A DNA stretch of 58,380 bases, taken from Chitinophaga pinensis (GTDB lineage Bacteria > Bacteroidota > Bacteroidia > UKL13-3). This document shows positions 9,034-15,918 of this stretch, one piece after another. A program made the translations under genes and the position numbers. The notes beneath the pieces were generated by a model that was given only the letters and a program-made list of their open reading frames with translations, searched no databases and was not told the origin of the DNA. The stretch is taken from contig CAMDHZ010000018.1 in the NCBI GenBank assembly GCA_945898275.1, positions 1-58,380 on the forward strand. Reading direction: 5' to 3'. Every line of letters starts with the position of its first letter. The first letter of the stretch is position 1.

Positions 9034-10128
9034 TTAGGTAAAATATTGTATAGGATTGGTAACTACTTGAGATAATCTAACAATTTGATTAGAAAATTTC
9101 TTGATTATCAACTCACTTAAAAGATTTTTAGTGAATTTTTCACTTTCATAATGCCCAATATCAGCTATCATTAGCTTTTCTTCGGCATCAAAAAATTCGT
9201 GATATTTAAAATCTGCCGACACAAATGCATCTGCCTTTTTAGCAATAGCTGTTTTCAAAAGAAAGCTACCTGCTCCGCCGCAAATGGCCACTTTTCGTAT
9301 GGGTTTATCAATAGGTGTGAACCTAATCACTTCAAGCTCCATGTTTTCTTTTAGTAATTTAAGAAAACCTTTCGAATCTAATTCTTCTGGTAAATTTCCA
9401 ATCATGCCAGCTCCTGCCGACGACAGTTCGTTTTTAATTGGATACAACTCAAAGGCAACTTCTTCGTATGGATGTGCCTTTTTTAAAGCTTCAACTACTT
9501 GCTTTTGTAACCAACTTGGCAAAACTACTTCCAGTTTAATTTCTGCTTCAGTATGTCTTTCTAAGGTCTTTCCCAAAAAAGGATTAGCCTGTTCATTTGC
9601 TTTGTAAGTGCCACTTCCTAATACTTCAAAGGAACATTCACTATAATTGCCAATATTCCCGGCACCTGCTTCAAAAAGTGCGGACCTCACAAACTCCAAT
9701 TGTGCAAGCGGAACGTAGGTGGCCAACTTAATCAAACTATTTTTGGTTTCAGCCAATATTTCGGTTTGAACCAAACCCAATTTTTCAGCAATTTTAGCAT
9801 TAACTCCCATCCCCCAATTGTCTAAATTAGTATGAATGGCATAAATAGCTACATTATTTTGTATGGCTTTTATAACTGTTCTTTCGACATAATTAGCGCC
9901 ATTGAGCTTTTTTAAGCCTCCAAAAATAATTGGGTGATGAGCAATGATTAATTCACAACCATTTGAAATTGCCTCTATCACAACCGCTTCGGTGCAATCA
10001 AGCGTTATAAGTATTTTGCTAACTTCCTGCTCATGATTTCCAACCAATAATCCGCAATTGTCATAAGATTCCTGCAAGGCCAAAGGCGCCAATGATTCCA
10101 AATAATTTGTAATTTCTTTAATTTTCAT
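9034..10128 (-). CDS. Nif3-like dinuclear metal-centre protein
   Basis: A 364-residue member of the Nif3/YbgI (DUF34) family, which forms toroidal hexamers with two metal ions per subunit. Metal-binding motifs are visible: AHHPIIFGGL at about residues 64-73 and IGHYESE near residue 327. Between the two Nif3 halves (about residues 1-125 and 240-364) lies the PII-like insert present in the long forms (AHPYEEVAFELYPI). The biochemical role of the family is unsettled, although databases often label it GTP cyclohydrolase 1 type 2. The start is 7 nt after the stop of the glycosyltransferase gene, implying one transcript. Confidence 0.9.
   Translation of the reverse strand: MKIKEITNYLESLAPLALQESYDNCGLLVGNHEQEVSKILITLDCTEAVVIEAISNGCELIIAHHPIIFGGLKKLNGANYVERTVIKAIQNNVAIYAIHTNLDNWGMGVNAKIAEKLGLVQTEILAETKNSLIKLATYVPLAQLEFVRSALFEAGAGNIGNYSECSFEVLGSGTYKANEQANPFLGKTLERHTEAEIKLEVVLPSWLQKQVVEALKKAHPYEEVAFELYPIKNELSSAGAGMIGNLPEELDSKGFLKLLKENMELEVIRFTPIDKPIRKVAICGGAGSFLLKTAIAKKADAFVSADFKYHEFFDAEEKLMIADIGHYESEKFTKNLLSELIIKKFSNQIVRLSQVVTNPIQYFT
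9763..9772 (-). repeat. GGTTCAAACC dispersed repeat, copy 3
   Basis: Lies in nif3, read as Val-Gln-Thr; its flanks match the full 15-base form TTGGTTCAAACCGAA. Confidence 0.85.
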
Positions 10129-10135
10129 TTCAAAA

Positions 10136-10942
10136 CTAGCTTTGTTTAAATTTCCATTTTCGGTAAGCCTTGAACCAAGGCGTATGCTGAAAGCCTCTAA
10201 TCAACTTAACTTTAATCCAAATTAGCGGATAACTCAAGAAATTAAGCAATGCTATGTGCAAAGGGAAATGACTAAAACTTGCATGAATATACTCTCGCAT
10301 TCCCAACATTCTTTTTTGATAAGTAGCGCCTGTTACGTCGTAAAATGCCACCACCGCGTTCATAAAATGAGTTTTAAGTTCCTTTTTTTTAAATAACCTA
10401 ATGAACCATTCTGTATCTGATATTAATTGGTAATTGGTGTTGAATATTCCTACTTTATTGAATATTTCCCGCTTTGCAAAGGTAGCCTGATGACAAATAG
10501 GATACTTATGCCAAAAATCCTTTAAAGTTACTGCTTCACCAGCCACATAATCTATGCCTGTTGGTTCGTTTAAGGTTTGAACCTTGGCATATAAAAAATC
10601 TGGCAATGCCGTATCAATTTCATTAAATACATTCGCTAAAACTAAATCATCAAAGAATGCGTCACCAGCATTTAAAAAGTAAACCCACTCCCCTTTTGCT
10701 AGATTTACACCTTTGTTCATCGCATCATAAATTCCATTATCTTTCTCTGAAACAAGTTGTCCAATTTTACTTTGAAATGGCTGAAGTAGGGCCAAGGTAT
10801 TGTCTTTAGAACCACCATCTACTATAACCAATTCAAAATCTTGAAAGGTTTGATGGAGAGCTGAAAAAAGGGTTTTTTGAATCAAAGGCGCGGCATTGAA
10901 ACAAACAGTTATAATGCTGAGCTTTGGGGCAACCTTATCCAT
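10136..10942 (-). CDS. Glycosyltransferase family 2
   Basis: A 268-residue GT-A fold enzyme that transfers a sugar from a nucleotide donor, probably to a cell-surface glycan. The N-terminus has the family signature LSIITVCFNAAPLIQKTLFS. Donor-site residues follow (LVIVDGGSKDNT and DNGIYDAMNKG), and the metal-binding DXD position is occupied by NAGDAFFDD. No membrane segment is evident, so it should act at the inner face of the inner membrane. It resembles colanic-acid WcaA-type enzymes in general form. Its ATG overlaps the stop of a 39-codon lipoprotein gene (TAATG), implying translational coupling. Confidence 0.9.
   Translation of the reverse strand: MDKVAPKLSIITVCFNAAPLIQKTLFSALHQTFQDFELVIVDGGSKDNTLALLQPFQSKIGQLVSEKDNGIYDAMNKGVNLAKGEWVYFLNAGDAFFDDLVLANVFNEIDTALPDFLYAKVQTLNEPTGIDYVAGEAVTLKDFWHKYPICHQATFAKREIFNKVGIFNTNYQLISDTEWFIRLFKKKELKTHFMNAVVAFYDVTGATYQKRMLGMREYIHASFSHFPLHIALLNFLSYPLIWIKVKLIRGFQHTPWFKAYRKWKFKQS
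10574..10583 (-). repeat. GGTTCAAACC dispersed repeat, copy 4
   Basis: Lies in the glycosyltransferase gene, read as Val-Gln-Thr; flanks deviate from the extended form. Confidence 0.85.
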
Positions 10943-11061
10943 TAAAACTTGGGACAGTTACATTTTTTATCTCGAGCAATTCCTTTGTGGCTGCTACAAG
11001 AAGTACCCAATAATAGGAAGCTAATGAGCAATATCATTAATATGTTAAGCTTTTGTCGCAT
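10942..11061 (-). CDS. 39-residue lipoprotein, function unknown
   Basis: A short gene easily missed by automatic calling. The ATG is followed by a lysine and a hydrophobic stretch (ILMILLISFLLLGTSC) ending in a lipobox with the acylated Cys at residue 22. Only 17 residues then remain, ending in KKCNCPKF with two more cysteines. A TAATTTTG promoter element lies 4 nt before the ATG, so the transcript would be nearly leaderless. The stop codon TAA shares its last base with the ATG of the glycosyltransferase. The promoter, signal sequence and coupled stop together make a real gene likely. What it does is unknown. Confidence 0.7.
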   Translation of the reverse strand: MRQKLNILMILLISFLLLGTSCSSHKGIARDKKCNCPKF

Positions 11062-11065
11062 GATA

Positions 11066-11073
11066 CAAAATTA
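11066..11073 (-). promoter_or_regulatory. Promoter element of the small lipoprotein operon
   Basis: TAATTTTG matches TAnnTTTG; TTTA lies 21 nt upstream as a weak -33 element. The ATG begins 5 nt downstream. Confidence 0.5.
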
Positions 11074-11120
11074 AAAAAACCAACGGGATTTTAGTAAACT
11101 TGCACTTTATTTTAATACAA

Positions 11121-11777
11121 ATGGGAATTATTGAAATTTTAAAAGAGTTGCTTACCAACACAAAACCTTTTTTAGAGCAATTTGTAGCAAATCATGGTTT
11201 ATGGCTGTATGGCCTGCTATTTTTAATTGTCTTTTGTGAAACTGGTTTGGTTGTGCTACCCCTTTTACCAGGTGATTCTTTATTATTTACAGCAGGTGTT
11301 CTTGCAGGCAATCCAAATAATCAGTTAGATGTTGCGTTGATTATAATTCTATTAATTACGGCAGCTTTAATGGGTGATAATACCAATTATTTCATAGGTA
11401 AATTTTTAGCAAAAAAAGGAGAAGGCGCAAAGCTTTTCGGCATTTTCACAATTAAGAAAGAGTATATTAAAAAGACTGAAGATTTTTATGAAAAGCATGG
11501 TAGTGTTGCCATTATTATCGCCCGATTTGTACCGATTGTAAGAACATTTGCGCCATTTGTGGCAGGTGTTGGCAGCATGAAATACAGTAAATATATTACC
11601 TTTTGTGTAGTGGGTGCCATTTTATGGGTAACCAGCATTACCCTTGCAGGATACTTTTTAGGTAGCAATGAATGGGTTCAAAAAAACTTTGAAAAGGTAG
11701 TTCTAGGAATTGTTGGTTTATCTGTCTTGCCCATATTCTTTCAAATTATCAAACACCAATTTGCTCCTAAAAAATAG
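11121..11777 (+). CDS. DedA family membrane protein (VTT domain)
   Basis: A 218-residue inner-membrane protein of the DedA/VTT family, whose members include lipid-carrier flippases. The family motifs are present: FCETGLVVLPLLPGDSLLF in the first re-entrant region and ARFVPIVRTFAPFVAG in the second. Several membrane helices follow (about residues 25-45, 75-95, 165-190, 195-212). I place the start at the ATG giving MGIIEILKELL; the frame is open further upstream only through a TTG codon. Its stop lies inside the beginning of the next gene, suggesting coupling. Confidence 0.9.
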   Translation: MGIIEILKELLTNTKPFLEQFVANHGLWLYGLLFLIVFCETGLVVLPLLPGDSLLFTAGVLAGNPNNQLDVALIIILLITAALMGDNTNYFIGKFLAKKGEGAKLFGIFTIKKEYIKKTEDFYEKHGSVAIIIARFVPIVRTFAPFVAGVGSMKYSKYITFCVVGAILWVTSITLAGYFLGSNEWVQKNFEKVVLGIVGLSVLPIFFQIIKHQFAPKK

Positions 11778-12495
11778 TTTTCTACTATTCGTTTTGTGCC
11801 TATTGGTTCAAACCGAACTATTTGCTGAAAGAACCGCTGGACATTGCAACCTTTCTGAAGATGAAAAAGGAAGACCCGTTTTAGCTTTGCTTCCTAAAGT
11901 AGAATTTTACATAGCAGCACCTGGCCAAATTAAAGTTAGAATTTGGTTAGAGGCATTTGTAAAAACAAAAGATTTATATGATGAAATTAGGTTCAATTCT
12001 GGAGCATCTATTTATGATAGGAACAGGAAATTGATTGGAAAGGTATTAGAGCCGTTTAATCCGATGCAAAGTTTTGAACCCATTGACAGCTTAACACCGG
12101 TTATCATTTGGGGATATTTAGAAAACAGCTGCCTAGACAATACACATTTGCCAGAGGAAGAACTCAGTAAATTGCTTCTCAAAACAGGCGACAATGAAAA
12201 ACTGGAAACTTTTATACCATTTATTCAAAAATTTGAGTTAAAACCTCAAATCGAGCAAGGAGACTATGCTTCATACTTGTTGGTTCAACCCGAATTTACC
12301 TTACAAAAACTAGAGCCAAGGATATTATTAGTTTTTTACAAAAAAGAACTCATTGCAATTTTTCATACAAGAAGCATAAAGGTTAGGCACTATGATTCTA
12401 TTGAAATGGGAAAGCAATATAAAATGATTTACAACTCTAAATTTTCTGAGCATACTAAATCAGAAATGGTTAATATTTTCAGAAAAAAGCTTTAA
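11761..12495 (+). CDS. Secreted protein of unknown function
   Basis: A protein of about 244 residues. No ATG exists near the beginning; a TTG at this position gives a proper signal peptide (LLLKNSFLLFVLCLLVQTELFA) and overlaps the end of the DedA gene by 17 nt, so a TTG start is the best choice. The mature part begins ERTAGHCNLSEDEKGRP and contains predicted beta strands without a domain I recognise. One copy of the 15-base TTGGTTCAAACCGAA repeat forms the end of the signal peptide (LVQTE). It is probably exported to the periplasm. The neighbour DedA does not define its job. Confidence 0.6.
   Translation: MLLKNSFLLFVLCLLVQTELFAERTAGHCNLSEDEKGRPVLALLPKVEFYIAAPGQIKVRIWLEAFVKTKDLYDEIRFNSGASIYDRNRKLIGKVLEPFNPMQSFEPIDSLTPVIIWGYLENSCLDNTHLPEEELSKLLLKTGDNEKLETFIPFIQKFELKPQIEQGDYASYLLVQPEFTLQKLEPRILLVFYKKELIAIFHTRSIKVRHYDSIEMGKQYKMIYNSKFSEHTKSEMVNIFRKKL
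11805..11814 (+). repeat. GGTTCAAACC dispersed repeat, copy 5
   Basis: Lies in the signal-peptide coding part of the secreted unknown (Val-Gln-Thr-Glu); exact 15-base extended form. Confidence 0.85.
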
Positions 12496-12555
12496 TAATA
12501 AAATAATTCCCAAATTTGGAAATTTCCTTGCATATTTGTTTTGTCAGTAGACCCT

Positions 12556-13929
12556 ATGGCAAACGAAAAAAATAATTATAAAATTTTTGTAGTTGAAGAT
12601 GATACGTGGTATAGGAATTTCCTAACCTATACCATTCAATTAAATCCCGATTACGAAGTACTAGCATTTGAGAATGCTAAGGATTGTTTATCAAATTTGC
12701 ATTTGAAGCCTGATTTAATAACTATTGATTATTCTTTACCAGGCATGAATGGTGCTGAATTGATTAAGAAAATCAAGGAGGTAGACGATCAAATTCAGTT
12801 AATAGTAATTTCTGGGCAAGAGGATGTTTCTACGGCTGTAGAACTTTTAAAATTGGGCGTTTTTGATTATTTGATAAAAAACGAAGACACTAAAAACCGT
12901 TTGTTGAACTCGGCTCGTAATGCGCTTATCAATACTAATTTAAAAACTCAAATTGTAGAGCTAAAAGAAGACCTTGGCAAAAAGTATGATTTTAGTAAAA
13001 CCATTATTGGGAATAGCGATGCCATAAAGAAAACCTTTTCTTTGATTGAAAAGTCGGCAAATAGCAAAATTACAGTTTCAATAACCGGAGAAACTGGCAC
13101 AGGAAAAGAGTTGGTTGCAAAAGCGATACATTATCATAGTGATAGAAAAAAGTCATCCTTTGTAGCGGTTAATGTTGCTGCAATTCCGAAAGATTTAATA
13201 GAAAGTGAATTATTTGGCCATGAGAAAGGCGCATTTACGGGTGCTGATGCTAGACGAATAGGAAAATTTGAACAAGCAATTAAAGGAACCATTTTTTTAG
13301 ATGAAATTGGGGAACTTGATTTGAACCTACAAGCTAAATTATTAAGGGTTTTGCAAGAACGTGAAGTGACAAGAATTGGCAGTAATAATGCTATACCAAT
13401 TGATGTAAGGATTATAGTGGCCACGCATAAAAACTTAGCCTTAGAGGTTCAAGAAGGCAGATTTAGAGAAGACTTGTACTATAGGTTATTGGGGCTACCG
13501 ATACACTTACCACCGTTAAGAGAGCGTGGCAATGATGTGGTGCATTTGGCCAAGTATTTTATAGATGAGTACATTAAAGAAAACAAGACTGGTAAGATAA
13601 CTTTATCAAGCGAGGCTCAAAAAAAATTGTTGGAATATAGTTTTCCTGGTAATATAAGGGAGTTAAAAGCAATCATTGAATTAGCTTGTGTGCTTTGTGA
13701 ACAACAGGTTATTGCTGCAGATGATATCACCTATAACAATGAAAAATCGATTAATAATATCATGTCGCAAGAAATGACATTTGATGATTATACAAATCTT
13801 ATCATCAAATTCTACTTAGAAAAATATGATGATAATGTAATCATAGTTGCTAAAAAATTGAATATCGGGAAGTCTACCATTTACAGAATTGTTAAGACAG
13901 ATAGTTTCCAAAAATTATTAAAAAAATAA
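12556..13929 (+). CDS. Sigma-54-dependent response regulator (NtrC type)
   Basis: A protein of about 457 residues with three domains. The receiver (1-120) has acidic residues EDD and phosphoacceptor D58 ([10 protein letters not shown]). The AAA+ activator domain (about 145-380) has Walker A GETGTGKE, the sigma-54-contacting loop GAFTGADA, Walker [11 protein letters not shown] and the R-finger region. The C-terminal helix-turn-helix is [16 protein letters not shown]. It should activate sigma-54 promoters when phosphorylated. I start at ATG (MANEKNNYK); the frame extends five codons upstream only through TTG. It heads a three-gene set with a receiver protein and a sugar transferase, so exopolysaccharide control is a reasonable inference. 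Confidence 0.92.
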   Translation: MANEKNNYKIFVVEDDTWYRNFLTYTIQLNPDYEVLAFENAKDCLSNLHLKPDLITIDYSLPGMNGAELIKKIKEVDDQIQLIVISGQEDVSTAVELLKLGVFDYLIKNEDTKNRLLNSARNALINTNLKTQIVELKEDLGKKYDFSKTIIGNSDAIKKTFSLIEKSANSKITVSITGETGTGKELVAKAIHYHSDRKKSSFVAVNVAAIPKDLIESELFGHEKGAFTGADARRIGKFEQAIKGTIFLDEIGELDLNLQAKLLRVLQEREVTRIGSNNAIPIDVRIIVATHKNLALEVQEGRFREDLYYRLLGLPIHLPPLRERGNDVVHLAKYFIDEYIKENKTGKITLSSEAQKKLLEYSFPGNIRELKAIIELACVLCEQQVIAADDITYNNEKSINNIMSQEMTFDDYTNLIIKFYLEKYDDNVIIVAKKLNIGKSTIYRIVKTDSFQKLLKK

Positions 13930-13951
13930 CTTCAGCTTCACAAATTAAATT

Positions 13952-14332
13952 ATGAAAAAGACACTTTTAGCCTTAGATGATGAATTAAGTATCTTGAAAA
14001 TTCTTGACTTTTATTTTAACAAAACATACACCGTGGTTGCAAAACAAAACGGTAAGGAAGCATTAGAGTGGATGCAACAAGGGGTAATTCCAGATGTTAT
14101 TATTGCAGATGTTAATATGCCTGAAATTAATGGACTAGAGTTTATTAGACAAATTCGTGCCAGTGGATTTTTCAAAGATGTACCGCTTATCATGTTATCA
14201 GGAAATGAAGGTTCAAGTGATAAGATAAAATGTTTAAAGGCAGGTGCAGATGATTATTTGATAAAGCCATTCAATCCAGAGGAGCTTGAGGCAAGAATTG
14301 ATAATATATTTAGAAGATTAAAAAAATTATAG
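13952..14332 (+). CDS. Response regulator receiver protein
   Basis: A 126-residue single receiver domain. Acidic residues D9-D10 (LALDDE), phosphoacceptor D53 (IIADVNMPEINGLEF), the switch serine (IMLSGNEGS) and the lysine (YLIKPFNPEEL) are all present. No output domain follows. It lies 22 nt after the sigma-54 activator and 2 nt before the sugar transferase, so the three genes are most likely one transcript. It may relay phosphate to, or compete with, the activator upstream, or act on the receiver-like N-terminus of the sugar transferase; the sequence does not decide. Confidence 0.92.
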   Translation: MKKTLLALDDELSILKILDFYFNKTYTVVAKQNGKEALEWMQQGVIPDVIIADVNMPEINGLEFIRQIRASGFFKDVPLIMLSGNEGSSDKIKCLKAGADDYLIKPFNPEELEARIDNIFRRLKKL

Positions 14333-14334
14333 GG

Positions 14335-15525
14335 ATGGAATCAATTAAAAATAGAATTGCTTTCATAGCTTCTAGTCCTGATGCAATTGTAGAGTTTTCA
14401 CATTCTTTTAGGGAGGAGTTTGAAATATTTCACTTTGACAATATCTTTCAATTCATTCAATGGACCAATGTAAACGATACCGTAAAATTGGTTGTAACTT
14501 ATTCTGATTTATTGGGTGCAAACGGTATTACCTTAAGAAAAAACTGTAAAAATGTTCCTAAAATTGCTAATGTACCTTTCGTCTTAATTGTTGATAGGAT
14601 TACAGATGCTAACAAGAACATTGCCTTGATGGAGCAGTTTGCAGAAATTTTCGAAAGGCCAGTAAAACAAGATGAGTTCTTAACAAGAGCTATTTTCTTA
14701 ATTGAAAACCCTCCTCGTTATCATAAAAGCATTGTAACTGCTTCAAATAATTTTCCAAAATATAGCATCCCCTTAGCGAAGAGAGTTTTTGATATTGTAT
14801 TTGCAAGTTTAGCCTTGCTGTTTTTACTGCCTTTCTTTATCATTTTTGCAATCATTATTATGCTTGAATCCAAAGGTCCAGTATTTTATGCGGCAAAGCG
14901 AGTTGGAACTGGGTATACTCCTTTTGACTTCTACAAGTTTCGCTCGATGAGACAAGGAGCAGATGCTATGTTAAAGAACCTAAAGCACTTGAATCAATAC
15001 AGTAATACTTCCGATGCAAAATCACTTGAAGATTACAAAAATTTTGTATGTGAAGAATGTAAAACAGCAAACATAGCCTGTAAAAACAGCCTTTACATGG
15101 ATGGAGAGAGAATTTGCGAAAAAGTATTTGCCGATTATAAGCGTGTGAAAGAAGGTTCTAAATTCATTAAAATTGAGAATGACCCAAGAATAACCCGTTT
15201 TGGAAAAATCATGCGCAATACCAGCATAGATGAATTGCCTCAGTTGTTTAATGTGTTAAAAGGGGACATGAGTATTGTTGGAAATAGACCATTACCAATT
15301 TATGAAGCAGAAAAACTCACTACAGACCAATTTGCCCTGAGGTTTCTAGCACCCGCAGGAATAACGGGTTTATGGCAAGTTACCAAACGTGGAAAAGGAG
15401 GCCAAATGAGTGAAGAAGAACGCATGGAACTTGATAATGAATATGCTAAAAACTACTCCTTGTTGAATGATATAAAGATTATTTTGAGAACTATACCAGC
15501 TTTGTTTCAAAAAGAAAACGTTTAA
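14335..15525 (+). CDS. Sugar transferase fused to a receiver-like domain
   Basis: A 396-residue protein. Residues 1-130 have the length and pattern of a receiver domain but no clear phosphoacceptor aspartate, so I read it as a pseudo-receiver. A membrane hairpin follows at about 155-175 (FASLALLFLLPFFIIFAIII). The rest is the catalytic domain of polyprenyl-phosphate sugar phosphotransferases, which start exopolysaccharide repeat synthesis: KFRSM, then NDPRITRFGKIMRNTSIDEL, and LKGDMSIVGNRP (usual form VGPRP). Between KFRSM and the DPR motif lies an insert with cysteines in CEECKTANIAC and ERICEK, a possible metal site. Both the fusion and the link to two regulators suggest signal control of the first step. 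Confidence 0.85.
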   Translation: MESIKNRIAFIASSPDAIVEFSHSFREEFEIFHFDNIFQFIQWTNVNDTVKLVVTYSDLLGANGITLRKNCKNVPKIANVPFVLIVDRITDANKNIALMEQFAEIFERPVKQDEFLTRAIFLIENPPRYHKSIVTASNNFPKYSIPLAKRVFDIVFASLALLFLLPFFIIFAIIIMLESKGPVFYAAKRVGTGYTPFDFYKFRSMRQGADAMLKNLKHLNQYSNTSDAKSLEDYKNFVCEECKTANIACKNSLYMDGERICEKVFADYKRVKEGSKFIKIENDPRITRFGKIMRNTSIDELPQLFNVLKGDMSIVGNRPLPIYEAEKLTTDQFALRFLAPAGITGLWQVTKRGKGGQMSEEERMELDNEYAKNYSLLNDIKIILRTIPALFQKENV

Positions 15526-15537
15526 AGGGTTAATCTT

Positions 15538-15580
15538 AAAAAAAGCCCCTTGGTGCATTTGTCATCAAGGGGCTTTTTTT
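15538..15580 (+). terminator. Strong terminator after the sugar transferase gene
   Basis: A 15-bp perfect stem (seven A then GCCCCTTG, pairing with CAAGGGGC then seven T) with a 13-nt loop. A copy of the GGTTTGAACC repeat begins 6 nt beyond it. Confidence 0.9.
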
Positions 15581-15864
15581 GTTTCGGTTTGAACCAATAA
15601 GAATAGAATTATCAATCTTAATAAAAGAATAAGCATATAGCCAAATGCAAACGCATTAATGGACATGAGACATTTATTAATTACTAAATGATTTGTTGGA
15701 TGAGTTTGTACCAATGGCAACAAATTCCTTTTCTAAAAAGGGCTTATTGAGTTTAAAAAGTATTACTGCTATTTTGATTTCAGATTTTGGGGTCATTTTA
15801 AAAGGCATAGGCTTTATAGTTGCTTGGGGTCAAACCAAAACTATTTGAAGATACATATAAAATA
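15581..15864. other. Intergenic stretch without a convincing gene
   Basis: This part of the 393-bp gap between convergent genes holds one full copy of the 15-base repeat near its left end and two short minus-strand open frames (33 and 43 codons) with no recognisable product. It could contain a gene remnant, but I see no proof. Confidence 0.4.
15586..15595 (-). repeat. GGTTCAAACC dispersed repeat, copy 6 (intergenic)
   Basis: Exact 15-base extended form directly behind a terminator hairpin, one of two copies outside annotated genes. Confidence 0.85.
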
Positions 15865-15898
15865 AAAGAGGCTGCCTCAAGATTGAGACAGCCTCTTT
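15865..15898 (-). terminator. Terminator of the giant surface-protein gene
   Basis: A 15-bp stem (AAAGAGGCTGCCTCA / TGAGACAGCCTCTTT, one wobble) with loop AGAT, 20 nt past the stop codon; A/T-rich on both sides. Confidence 0.85.
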
Positions 15899-15918
15899 AA
15901 AGTTAATTTGCTAGCGTA

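Noticed and set aside
12510-12519. Palindrome CCAAATTTGG before the sigma-54 activator gene
   Set aside because: A single AT-rich palindrome; no second copy or known operator matches, so it may be chance.
15565-15666. 33-codon hydrophobic frame on the minus strand containing the 15-base repeat
   Set aside because: Its stop lies inside the stem of a terminator belonging to the opposite strand, there is no promoter, and no family is recognisable.
15677-15808. 43-codon frame on the minus strand
   Set aside because: No signal peptide, domain or operon context; could be a remnant, but nothing supports it.
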